A stretch of DNA of 61,350 bases from Triparma columacea. Taxonomy: Eukaryota; Sar; Bolidophyceae; Parmales; Triparmaceae. The position numbers were made by a program, and so were the translations under genes. Under the pieces are notes generated by a model. That model worked only from the letters and a program-made list of their open reading frames with translations, had not been told where the DNA came from and made no database searches. Position 1 is the stretch's first letter; the number at the start of each line of letters is the position of its first letter. Shown piece by piece: positions 10,890 to 19,940 of the stretch. The DNA lies in assembly GCA_030267965.1 (NCBI GenBank), contig BRYA01000320.1, positions 1,594 through 62,943 on the forward strand, in the 5' to 3' direction.

Positions 10890-12413
10890 TTAATCATCGA
10901 TAAAATGCAGTACCTCATCCCCAAGAATCTCCCCCTCCTCCTCCCCCCCCTTCACCTTCCCCCATCCATCATCATAGAAAACAATCCCGCTTGGGTTGTT
11001 CATAAAAAGCTGCCTATAATAGCTCCCCACCGCGTCCCCCACATCAACGCTATCTTTAACCCCTTCAATCTTATCCATATCATCCTTCCATCTTTCAACA
11101 TTAGGCCAGTCCGAAAGCTTACCACCGGGTGCCTTGAAGGCTACGGAGTACGCACCGTCGAAACGACAGGCCCAAGGATACATACGAACGTCGGACTCGG
11201 TTACCTTGGAACCACAACAGAACCTTAGAGAGGTTTTATGAGGGGGTAAGAGTTAGTGTGGGGTGGTGGGGGGTGGTGATAATTCCGTTTATTCTCTCTG
11301 AAACGTACCTTTTATCACCTAGAAGGTCGTTTAATTTAGTCAGACCCTCAAGGACCTCTGATGCGGCCTCGTTGTATGCCTCCTGCGTCGTTGCAAAACC
11401 ACACTTGTAGACTCCGTTCTTTTTTTTGGGAGGGGGGGGGAGGAGTGAGGGGGGGGTTAGTAGTTATGTGACAAATCTCTTATCGCTTTGGTTGGGGGGC
11501 CTTGGCAAAATGCATCTTCACAGTCGTAGTTCCCCCCAACCCTCTCACCTGCAGTAGTCTATACCCCCATTCATTAACCTCTTCAATCTCCTCCTCAAAT
11601 CCCGCAGGTCTTAATTCCACCTTTGTTGTAGTTTTGTCTTTAAGTAGTTTCAAAATATCGGAACTCTCATTAGATACAAGAGTCCCACCCTCATCAACAA
11701 GGAGAGGTGCGGTAGCTCTACCTTCATACGTACCCTTCGAACCCGCCTTGTAAACCCCGTAAAGGTCAGATACGAGCTCACCGTTTATTGTCTCGGATTT
11801 AGGAAGAACCCAACCACCCTTACTTGCTTTCTCAGCGTTATCAACTAACCTAATCAACTCGATTGTCTCCCCCGTACCGAGCAAAGCTCCAGCTAAGGTT
11901 AAACGGTGACACCATGGGCATGGGTTACCTACGTAAAGCTTGTATGTTGATGTTGGGGATAGGGAAGGGGGAGGTTGGAGGTAGGATTTGGGACTGTAAT
12001 CACGAATGAAACGACCAATGGAATCGTGAGGGGCTAAGGGGGGGGGAGAGGGGAGGGGGGGGAGAACGGTTTGGAGAGGGAAAGGGGGGTAAGATTGGGG
12101 GGATAGGGGGACACGAACAAGGGACAATCTCACCAAGCTCGTTAACCATTAATTCCCAGACTGTTTTCCAGAACCACTTAACAAACGGGACGAATAGTTT
12201 CTGCGGTGGTCCTCGTTGCAGAAGTCCCATCGTTCTTGTGGTTGTTTCTTCATTATTTTTAGATGCAAAGAGGAGGGTGTCGGTGTCGGGGGTTACAATT
12301 GGGTGATATGACTGATATGATGGACATGACGGTATGAGGGGATGAGTATGAGGAAGAGAGAAGGAGTTTGTGTGTAAAATAGAGATGAAAGCGTATAGTA
12401 AGATAAGAGACAT
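10890..12413 (-). CDS. Glutathionyl-hydroquinone reductase (Xi-class GST)
   Basis: Four minus-strand exons are inferred: 12413-12134, 12033-11549, 11418-11309 and 11223-10890, giving about 402 residues. The family reduces glutathionyl-quinone adducts with a catalytic Cys. The thioredoxin-like domain has GNPCPWCHRLTLAG (about residue 130), where the family normally has CPWA, so a second Cys is present. The GSH-binding TAPLLVDE and SNESSDIL follow, then the helical domain with NGVYKCGFATTQEAY (exon 3) and GSKVTESDVRMYPWACRFD (exon 4), all diagnostic of this family. The N-terminus is hydrophobic and looks like a signal or plastid presequence. The C-terminal 70 residues are Gly/Glu-rich and less conserved. 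Introns contain long G-runs on the plus strand, that is, C-runs in the transcript. The GTGAG/GTACG donors keep phase across all joins. Confidence 0.85.
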
Positions 12414-12529
12414 AAGAAGATTGGGATTGAGGATTGAGGATTGAGGATTTTGAGGGAAAGGGAGAAATCTGATATTAACATGGACATTTTACGTTAACAA
12501 AAAACATATTATACAATCCCTCCTTCTCT

Positions 12530-13543
12530 TTACTTCCCTAATGCCTCGAGTGATTTCAGTGCCTCCAAGCTTGCCCTAAGCTCATTTCCCGGGTCCTCAT
12601 AATAGCTTCTCACAAGCTCCTTCGTTGCCCCGCTCGTGCCTTCCGTTGCAATTGGGTTGAAAACATTATTATACGCCGCCATGTCCAGGTACCTTAGGTG
12701 ACTAACTGCGTCCTCCCTCGCTTCAAGCCCCTTCAATTCGTCCTCAAGTTTTTCCGCATACCCCTTAAGGAACGGGCTGTTCTTAGCCCAGCAGTCGCTC
12801 AACGGTGGCTTCACTAGAACCGCTCTTATCGCGTCCCATTTCTCCCCCTTTATCAAGTCGGGGATGCTGTCGAGCTGAGAGATCGCAACCGTAACTTGCT
12901 CACGGTCTTCCAACAAAGTGGAGGCTGACGACTTGGAAGGCACGAGAGCGCAAACCAGGCCTGTTGTTGTTGACACCAGGGCGCTGCGGCGGGAGATAGG
13001 AGAGTTTGTTGTTCCGAATGCCAGCGCGTCGGCTCTGTCGCCCAGTATAGTTGAAATACCAACTAAACAAACGAGAAGAATCGACAAGGTTGATGTGGCA
13101 CCGCAGCTCCTTTCCATCCTCCCTTCCGCCGCCTTCAGCCTCGCAGCTCTCCTTCGTAATATCTCCGCCTCCCCCACCACGGCTTCCTTCTCCTTGGTAA
13201 GGACGACCTCACCTCCCTTCTTAACCTCCCCCCCTGCACTTCCTATGAAATTATTGGTGGAGATTTCACCCCCTAACCTCTCACCACCGTTAAAGACAGA
13301 ATATGCGGATATGGTTTCACCGTCCCATTTGTCCCTAAAAGCAAAGAAAATGAAGAAGTATACAGCAAAGGCAAGGAACAGGCTTCTGCCGACCTCATCT
13401 GAGGGATTGTTTAATGCTGTTATGGTTGCAGCTAAGAGGCACAATGAGGACAAGTAGAATATCCAACCTCTTGGCTTCTTCGTGTAAACCATGCTAATGG
13501 AATCAACGAAAGAGAACGAAATTGGGCCCAAATCAATAGGCAA
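12530..13543 (-). CDS. SAYSvFN-domain protein continuing in frame into a thylakoid-lumen protein
   Basis: One 337-codon frame contains two unrelated parts. Residues 18-95 match the SAYSvFN family: two close membrane segments, then DGETISAYSVFN. In animals SAYSD1 is an ER protein. The preferred first start is M18 at 13492. From M143 (13117) the sequence looks like a new N-terminus: a signal peptide (STLSILLVCLVGISTI), an ALA/F cleavage site typical of secondary plastids, then SRRSAL plus a hydrophobic stretch ending in SASA-type residues, which is a Tat-like lumen signal. The mature part (about 130 residues) is helical and resembles small PsbQ/Psb31-like four-helix lumen proteins; that naming is tentative. 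Either two promoters or starts serve one frame, or a genuine fusion exists. I see no convincing intron or stop between the parts. The start lies close to that of the divergent gene at 13547. Confidence 0.6.
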   Translation of the reverse strand: MPIDLGPISFSFVDSISMVYTKKPRGWIFYLSSLCLLAATITALNNPSDEVGRSLFLAFAVYFFIFFAFRDKWDGETISAYSVFNGGERLGGEISTNNFIGSAGGEVKKGGEVVLTKEKEAVVGEAEILRRRAARLKAAEGRMERSCGATSTLSILLVCLVGISTILGDRADALAFGTTNSPISRRSALVSTTTGLVCALVPSKSSASTLLEDREQVTVAISQLDSIPDLIKGEKWDAIRAVLVKPPLSDCWAKNSPFLKGYAEKLEDELKGLEAREDAVSHLRYLDMAAYNNVFNPIATEGTSGATKELVRSYYEDPGNELRASLEALKSLEALGK

Positions 13544-13546
13544 GAA

Positions 13547-14200
13547 ATGAGGGAAGCCAGACTGTCAACTTTTGAGGCCTTCAATTTCTTTAAATACGTC
13601 CAATATTTGACTCATTTTACACTCATAGCATCTTTATACTCTACTATAACAATAATATACCTATCATCTCTAATGACTGTATCATTAAAGCATCGAAAAA
13701 GCACCCCCCTCCAATCCTCTCCCACCGAAGTGCTCCTAGATTCTGATGAACAGGAGACTCTTATTCTATCATTTATACAATCATATCAATCACAAACAAA
13801 CTTCCTATCAATCTCATCTAACATAATAACAACAATCATCCTCCTTATAAATCTATATTACCTACCTCCAAAGCTCGCCATACTTTATAATCCCTCAACT
13901 ATTCTTTCAACACTTCTCCCATACGCAGTCATTATATTCACACCAATAAGAAATAACCTACCGTCATATTTCCCAAACTTCCAAAAGCTAATCCTCCTCC
14001 TAACAGTCACAATCCTGCTAAACCATCTGCTAAAAACATCCCTCCAAACCTTCCAATCCCCATCATCAAACTTTATAATATCAACAATCCTACCAATATC
14101 CACAGCAGCTTACGCGGTTATGGGGGATAGAATGCTAGAAGGTACAAAGAGTGATATTGAGTTACTCAAAAAGGAGAGGTATAAATTCAAGAAACTTTGA
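13547..14200 (+). CDS. Small multi-membrane protein of unknown function
   Basis: A single exon encodes up to 217 residues. I do not recognise the family. There are four probable membrane segments (about residues 22-43, 85-103, 115-132 and 145-165), a final hydrophobic segment near 177-190, and then a basic tail ending KKERYKFKKL. The codons are more AT-rich than in neighbouring genes. The first ATG is only 3 bp from the furthest upstream ATG of the divergent gene; M43 at 13673 is an alternative start, which would leave a more normal promoter space. The stop is 90 bp from the stop of the convergent MCM10 gene. Confidence 0.55.
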   Translation: MREARLSTFEAFNFFKYVQYLTHFTLIASLYSTITIIYLSSLMTVSLKHRKSTPLQSSPTEVLLDSDEQETLILSFIQSYQSQTNFLSISSNIITTIILLINLYYLPPKLAILYNPSTILSTLLPYAVIIFTPIRNNLPSYFPNFQKLILLLTVTILLNHLLKTSLQTFQSPSSNFIISTILPISTAAYAVMGDRMLEGTKSDIELLKKERYKFKKL

Positions 14201-14290
14201 GAGAGTCCCAAGGTTTTGCAGATGAACAAATCGTCCTGTTGAAAGTTAGAAATACCGCATTCAATACATGTACAATAAGTTCCCCCTCGC

Positions 14291-16411
14291 TCACACAGTG
14301 TTCTTCGCGTACTTAACGCTCCTCCCGTTCCACTCAATCCCCGTCCCAACCTTAAGTCCCTCCCCCTCCCTCTCCCTCTTCTTCCCCTTAACATCCCTCC
14401 CCTCCACTACCTCATGTCCCCTACTCTCGCACTCCCCCCTCCCCCTCCCATCCCTCTCGCACCTGCAAACATTGCAGAACCAGAACTTCCTCCAGTGCCC
14501 TTCCCTATCCCTCCTCCTCCTTTCCTCCCCTTCCTTAACGAACTCCTTAACCTCAAGTTTGTCTATATTCTCACCGATCTGTACAAGCCTAACGATCTCA
14601 GCTTCCCCCGCGTTAATAGCGCGACGGTTCTCTACCCCTGAGCCACCGAATGTTCCAAACATGGTAGAGAACTCGCTTACCCCCTCACCGACCCTCCCCC
14701 CTCCCCCCCCCTTCTTGACGTCTCCTTTACCTTTGCCTACAATCTTCCTTCCCGTAATACTATTAATCCCACCCCCCCCAACCCTCCCTCCCTCTTCCCC
14801 TCCCCCTTTCCTGTCTTTAATAATATCCCTAATAACCCTTTGTCTCTCCACGACCTCCACAGCCTTAACCAACCCGTCTTTCCGAGAGTGCATAACCCGA
14901 GCCCTACCTAAGCTTTTTATGATGGGTTTCCTGCTCTGAGGTACCTCTACAGTACCGTCGTAAAGACTGGAGTCCGATATTGCTACTTTATCAACGACCG
15001 AACCTCTACGTTGCTGATTCTTGGCCCCCCCCCCTACCTTCCTATTTCTACCTCCCTTCCCTAAAAGTCCACCCAACACGTCGACCTTTGGTTTGTTAAT
15101 CTCCTCCACTTTCTTCTTGTTACCACCCCCCACACCCCTAATAACATCCTGCCTTTTCCCTCCACCCTTCCCTCCAAAGTACCCTCCCATACCCGTCATG
15201 TTGTTTTTTCCTCTCTCCACAACTCTAGTTCCACCAAACCCACCCGTTCTAAACCCTACCATAGTATCCCCAATTTTCCCCCCACCCCCAATCCTATTAA
15301 TCCCTCCCCCTTTGCATTCCTTACAACACCCACCATATATCCTTCCGCATATCCCCTTCCCTTTTTTATTCCTACACACCTTATACCCTTCACCTTTCCC
15401 AATTTTAATAACCTCGTCTCTCTTGCTCGCAATCTTACTATATTTCCCACTGCTTTTATTGGAGGAATTTTTATTAACACCGTTTATCTTAACAACTAAA
15501 ACATCACCTACACACATATCCTTAAGTCCACCTTTACATAATTCCTCGTATAAATCACCGAAACAAAGTACGTCTATAGTAGTCCCAACTGTTACGCAAC
15601 CAAGGGTTAGGCGACGGTATGCTGACCCTGTTATACTACATAGACTACCTGTTAGTCCTACGCAGAGGGTATAAAATGTTGACGCCCCAGGTGTTTGGGT
15701 AGGAGATGTTAAGTTATAAAGGAGGGTTGGGAAGGTTATTGAGGGTGGGTGAGGGAGGAGGGGTGGGAGGACGGCATATGGACATGATAAAGAGGATGTT
15801 GAGGGGGTTGATGTTAGGGTGGTTGATGAAGATGTACCAAAAGCTTCGGAAAACGTCATAGATGAGGTGGTTGAGGAGGACGATGAAGAAGGTGGGGGAG
15901 GGGGGGAGGTATGGAAGGTGGAACCTGATCCTACTCTCTCTTTTGGTTGACTGGGAAATAGGGGGAGAGATCTACCCATGAAACTACCGGATGGGGGAAC
16001 GCTGACGATTGGACGAGCGGATGGTATAGGTTTGGAGGTTAGGGAGGACGTTTTTGATGTTTTTTTTGAAGGAATTGAGGGGTGGAGGGAGGTTTTGGGA
16101 ACGGAGTCAGATGTGTACTTATGTGACATGGTCTTTGTATGTGTTTTTTTAGCGTAAGGATTGTAGATTGTAGATGTAGGTTTCGATACAGCTTCCGATG
16201 TAGGCTTCAACGCAGGTTTGAAGGGGGATTTAGAAGCCCTTTGGGTCGGCCTTCGACTTCCCTCCATGTTAGTTTTGCTGGTTTTGGCGTTTTTATTGGT
16301 TGAATTCGTTGTTATTGAAACGTGTGTATCATTATTGACATTTGAGGCGTCATTAAAGTTAAATAATTCATCCCAATCTGTCATAAAGGACAATCTGTCA
16401 AAAATGGACAA
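14291..16411 (-). CDS. MCM10: MCM10 replication factor
   Basis: A single exon encodes 706 residues. MCM10 loads and activates the replicative helicase in the nucleus. The N-terminal 250 residues are Ser/Thr/Pro-rich and disordered. A conserved OB-fold region follows (about residues 250-320, with 'YRRLTLGCVTVGTTIDVLCF' and GDLYEEL). Next is the internal zinc finger 'IGKGEGYKVCRNKKGKGICG' with CCKEC (about residues 340-375), which matches the family pattern of Ile-Gly-x(3-4)-Asp/Gly-Tyr-x-x-Cys. Near the C-terminus, 'FWFCNVCRCERDGRGRGE' followed by CESRGH matches the second zinc-binding motif of the MCM10 C-terminal domain. Gly/Lys-rich linkers between the domains are long. The call rests on domain order and Cys/His spacing; overall divergence is high. 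The reading frame is unbroken. Confidence 0.72.
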   Translation of the reverse strand: MSIFDRLSFMTDWDELFNFNDASNVNNDTHVSITTNSTNKNAKTSKTNMEGSRRPTQRASKSPFKPALKPTSEAVSKPTSTIYNPYAKKTHTKTMSHKYTSDSVPKTSLHPSIPSKKTSKTSSLTSKPIPSARPIVSVPPSGSFMGRSLPLFPSQPKERVGSGSTFHTSPPPPPSSSSSSTTSSMTFSEAFGTSSSTTLTSTPSTSSLSCPYAVLPPLLPHPPSITFPTLLYNLTSPTQTPGASTFYTLCVGLTGSLCSITGSAYRRLTLGCVTVGTTIDVLCFGDLYEELCKGGLKDMCVGDVLVVKINGVNKNSSNKSSGKYSKIASKRDEVIKIGKGEGYKVCRNKKGKGICGRIYGGCCKECKGGGINRIGGGGKIGDTMVGFRTGGFGGTRVVERGKNNMTGMGGYFGGKGGGKRQDVIRGVGGGNKKKVEEINKPKVDVLGGLLGKGGRNRKVGGGAKNQQRRGSVVDKVAISDSSLYDGTVEVPQSRKPIIKSLGRARVMHSRKDGLVKAVEVVERQRVIRDIIKDRKGGGEEGGRVGGGGINSITGRKIVGKGKGDVKKGGGGGRVGEGVSEFSTMFGTFGGSGVENRRAINAGEAEIVRLVQIGENIDKLEVKEFVKEGEERRRRDREGHWRKFWFCNVCRCERDGRGRGECESRGHEVVEGRDVKGKKREREGEGLKVGTGIEWNGRSVKYAKNTV

Positions 16412-16569
16412 GGAAGGGAAAGGAAAAAGGCAGAAAAGACTTGAAGAGGCAGAAAATAGGAAGATTAGTGGGAATGGGGTGGGAGGACGCGGCGGGGTTG
16501 ATGGGGAGGAATGGAGATAAAGGAGAAGTGTAATGCTGTTTTTGTGATAATGTCGTGGGCATCTTTGAG

Positions 16570-17841
16570 CTAGCCGATTGTCGTCTGTGATGGGTTAGTT
16601 ATTACGACATGAACTTTGTTGCGCTACTTACTGTAATTTCGTCCATTCTCACCTTGCTCTCAACCTCCTCCCCGATTGCGTCGTCATTTGGAAATCCCTT
16701 CCCTTGCACTATCCCCGTGGCGATGTGAAGCAGCAAACCCGGGGGACCGATGAGGTTGCATAGTAGCACGCTGTGAGGCGTGAACACTTCGCGAGGATTT
16801 ACGCGTTAGAAAAGAATGTTGTGTGTTTGCATTGTGTTTCGTGGGGCATCTCACCTCCCCTCTTCATTCCATCCAACCAGATCCACCTGCCGACCCAAAG
16901 ATCCCATGTTAGCACATGCGACCACTCTTCCGTAACAAAATTCGGGTAAGTCATCATTCCTGTGTTATGATGAGCAAAACGATGGGTAAGATGTCATCAG
17001 AATATATATCATTCGCGTTCACTTCACTCGGTGACTCACCAACCATGGCCTTCTGAGGCTCTCCGGCTGGGTCGAAGACACCCGCAAACTCAGCTATCGG
17101 AGCAGTGCCTCCTTCTGCGGTGATCGAGAGGGAGACGATTCCCAAGTGCACGAGAGAGAACAGCAGCGGAACCGTGTACGGTCGCATTATCGCCTTCGCA
17201 ACGGGGGATTGATCGACTTTAGGGACTATCATGAGGAGCCAGAAAAGCTGAGGTCCAAAGGTGGCAACGTTGAAGAGGTTGGGTATCTGAGAGAGGTAGT
17301 CGATGGCGGGTTGGGTGTAGGAAGGGAAGTTGACAAGGAAGGATGTCGCCTCAGGTGAAAGGTTCAAAGATTCCACGTCGAGTGAGGGGAGGGTGGGGAG
17401 GGTGGGGAGCGGGGGGAGGCTAACTTCAGGAAGGGCGAGGTCGGAAGGAAGAGAGGGGAGCTTGACGTCTGATGGAAGGGAGGGTAGCTTGACGTCTGAT
17501 GGAAAGGAGGGTAGCTTGACGTCTGATGGAAGGGAGGGTAGCTTGAGGTCTGTTGGAAGGGAGGGTAGCTTGACATCTGTCGGAAGGGAGGGTAGCTCGA
17601 CGTCTGATGGAAAGGAGGGGAGCTTCACATCTGGTAAGTCAACCTTGCTTTCGCCAGGTTCGATACCCTCTGTGAAATCAATGTTGAAGGAAGGGGCTGC
17701 TCTGAGCGTACTTAGAACGGAGTGTGAGCGGTACGAGAATGGCACAAATGCGGCCGTTGATCCGACGATGAAGGGTGTGAATCTCATCAATATAAGAGGA
17801 TTTTTTGCAACTTGAGCTGGGGATTCTGAGTGAAGCTTCAT
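16570..17841 (-). CDS. ABA4-like plastid carotenoid protein with 9-residue repeats
   Basis: Four exons are inferred: 17841-17040, 16959-16855, 16786-16653 and a 15-nt last exon 16584-16570 ending in TAG, for about 351 residues. The better start is M19 (17787), which begins a plastid presequence with the motif GSTAAFVPF. Seven nine-residue repeats of the form DVKLPSLPS follow. The C-terminal half is an ABA4/DUF4281 domain: 'FGPQLFWLLMIVPK', a TM loop, then WSHVLTWDLWVGRWIWLD (exon 2) and LIGPPGLLLH (exon 3), all landmark motifs of the family. In plants ABA4 is needed for neoxanthin formation; in algae of this type a role in xanthophyll metabolism is likely. It sits in the plastid envelope or thylakoid with about four membrane segments. 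The last tiny exon is supported by a CTAAC branch site and CACAG acceptor; otherwise the frame ends at 16602. Confidence 0.82.
17409..17640 (-). repeat. 27-bp tandem coding repeat in the ABA4-like gene
   Basis: About seven units of 27 bp encode the nonapeptide DVKLPSLPS with small changes (K/E/A, L/F, S/T). The repeat is in frame and lies between the plastid presequence and the ABA4 domain. The DNA copies are nearly identical, so the array is recent or homogenised. Confidence 0.85.
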
Positions 17842-17927
17842 TTTTCAGATAAGATGAAATCAAAAACACGCATACAAACAAAATAAATTGAATGTTATTA
17901 TCTTCTCACAATTGTGTGCTTCGTCAC

Positions 17928-19730
17928 TCACTTTGCGATTGACAGGAGGATCAAAGAGGAGAGCACAAGAGTGATAAATATCTTCGTTACAAGGCTCTTC
18001 AACAGGTTCCCGAAGATCCTCCACCGACCCTCCGTCGTCTTTGCACCTGTATGTAAACTCCAATACTTAGAGTGAAAGACACCCAAGCCTCCAAACACTT
18101 CCATGAAGACGCAGTAGAAGTCCAGTATGACTTCAGGGCCTACTTGAAATTGGACGATCGAATAGATTTGCGATCTATCCACAGCTTGACTTGCCTTGAG
18201 GTTTAATGCGCCCGTAGGTACAGCGAAAATCAGGATTGCCACAGCTGCAGCAGAAGACAAATATTCTACAACCATATCATTATTTCCATCCTGTGCACGC
18301 AGCATTCCCCTCTTCCTGTAAGCAACCTTTTCCTCTTCTGTCCATTTCCCTCCCTTTCGCAAACCATCCTTTAGATAGTTGTTGAAAAAGAAGACCCTAA
18401 CACCCATCTCTAAAATGCATCCGAACAGCGACATGAGCTGCGCAATCTGCTGGGAAGGGATAGATAGCTGGAGGACCCTACAGAGCAACGCTGTAGCGAA
18501 CTCATATCCGAACAGCATGCCATCGGCAACCCAAACAGCAATTCCATCGCCTCCTATTTCGATAAGTTTGATTTCAGCCTTGTTGCCCGTGACTTTCACC
18601 AAGAGAGCAAACACAGAGATTGCCGCTTTCCATGCGTCGTTGTCATATACATTGTAGAGCGTGAATATGAGGGACGTGTACACGACGACCATTACGCAGA
18701 TAAAGAGAGTGGGGAGAGTAGTGATCACGGCAGTTTTCAGTCGTTGTTTCATTGTCTTCTTTGTCTTTACTTTCACCATCTCTCCGTTGTCAGAGGCTAC
18801 TTTGTCACGGGTACTTTTTATAGCCAATTGTATCAAATCTCCAATGCCTTTACCCATGAGATCAACAGTCATAGAGTTGCATGCCCCCGAAAAGACGCAT
18901 ATAATCACAACCAGTACGCCACTCCCTAGACTTTTGCCACCGCAAGCGTAATAAACAGTCGGCAAAAACGCCGGAAGTGTCATGAGGAGGAAGAATCTGG
19001 AATAGTAAACCAACGGTACGCCCTTCTCAAGTCCAAATAACATGAAAGCATTCGCACCCGCCCAAGATAATGCGCATACTATACTTAGAAATTGCTTTGT
19101 CCGTCTTTCTCTCTCGTCAGAGTAAATATCCATGAACTCTACTCGACCGTAATCCTTGATCGTCGAGTTAGTTCCAAATTGAAGTACAGCAGCGTCTCGG
19201 ATAGAAACTCCTTGTAGAAAACTCTGAAATACGTAGATTACCCCTGCTGTAATGACGCATAGCAAAGCAGATATGAACAACATGACTCCAATATCCCATG
19301 TTGTCTGAACGAGCGCTTCCTTGAGTGTGATGTCTAAGTTATGAGCTTCCTCGCCCTCCTTGAAGCCGCTACGAACTACAGCATTATCGGCGTCCATCCT
19401 CTCGCCTAGCTCTAACAAAGAGTCGGAAATGTCGTTTGCTTGTGTTGCTCCCCTCCTGACACCAGGTGCTTCAACCGATGTCAGCGCTCTCTTCCTCCCA
19501 AGACTAGCCTCTTCTTCCTCCTTCACCTCCCGCTTGACCCTTTCCTCCAACTCCTGTAGGCACGCGAGAGCGACCAAGGACAAACTGCTGGGGATGTCCT
19601 CTCGATCAACAAAGGCCTTGATTTGAGCGAGGTCGTGATGGGAGACTGTGTCGAGCACTCCGGACATTGCCTTACGGAAGTCATCAAGGATGTCGGCAGT
19701 GGGGGCTTTGAGAGCCGAAGATTTGTCCAT
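17928..19730 (-). CDS. Multi-membrane protein of unknown function (600 residues)
   Basis: This is a single exon with a clean ATG and stop. I do not recognise the family. Residues 1-130 are soluble, helical and charged, with an EERVKREVKEEEEASLGRKR stretch. At least eight hydrophobic segments follow, the clearest near residues 148-168, 215-235, 243-262, 270-290, 340-360, 375-390, 495-515 and 578-598. A charged loop with a KKTMKQRLK stretch precedes the fifth segment, and an acidic-basic loop 'GGKWTEEEKVAYRKRG' lies near residue 465. The overall shape is of a transporter or channel-like membrane protein, but no catalytic motif is visible. Its start is 210 bp from the start of the divergent gene at 19941. 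Confidence 0.7.
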   Translation of the reverse strand: MDKSSALKAPTADILDDFRKAMSGVLDTVSHHDLAQIKAFVDREDIPSSLSLVALACLQELEERVKREVKEEEEASLGRKRALTSVEAPGVRRGATQANDISDSLLELGERMDADNAVVRSGFKEGEEAHNLDITLKEALVQTTWDIGVMLFISALLCVITAGVIYVFQSFLQGVSIRDAAVLQFGTNSTIKDYGRVEFMDIYSDERERRTKQFLSIVCALSWAGANAFMLFGLEKGVPLVYYSRFFLLMTLPAFLPTVYYACGGKSLGSGVLVVIICVFSGACNSMTVDLMGKGIGDLIQLAIKSTRDKVASDNGEMVKVKTKKTMKQRLKTAVITTLPTLFICVMVVVYTSLIFTLYNVYDNDAWKAAISVFALLVKVTGNKAEIKLIEIGGDGIAVWVADGMLFGYEFATALLCRVLQLSIPSQQIAQLMSLFGCILEMGVRVFFFNNYLKDGLRKGGKWTEEEKVAYRKRGMLRAQDGNNDMVVEYLSSAAAVAILIFAVPTGALNLKASQAVDRSQIYSIVQFQVGPEVILDFYCVFMEVFGGLGVFHSKYWSLHTGAKTTEGRWRIFGNLLKSLVTKIFITLVLSSLILLSIAK

Positions 19731-19940
19731 GATAAATGCCTCTGCGATCAGTTGAGAGTGAGGTTAAGTTAAGAGTTAAGGCACTTGGAATTACTAGACG
19801 GGTGTTGTATAGTAGGTAGTCGCTTCTGAAGGCTAGGTTTCTAGGAATAGGTGCCTAAAGTGTTGTGGGGAAGAGGAAATAAATTAATAAGGCAAATCCG
19901 ATCAATTTCTTCGAAATTCGGATCAATTCATGATCTTATT
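19731..19940. promoter_or_regulatory. Shared divergent promoter region
   Basis: These 210 bp separate the starts of the 600-residue membrane protein (minus) and the predicted lumen protein (plus). The region must contain both promoters. I see no clear TATA box or known motif. An upstream in-frame ATG for the plus gene exists at 19851. Confidence 0.35.

Noticed and set aside
15021..15674. 217-codon plus-strand Pro/Phe-rich open frame
   Set aside because: It is antisense to the Gly/Lys-rich part of MCM10; its composition is what the complementary codons predict.
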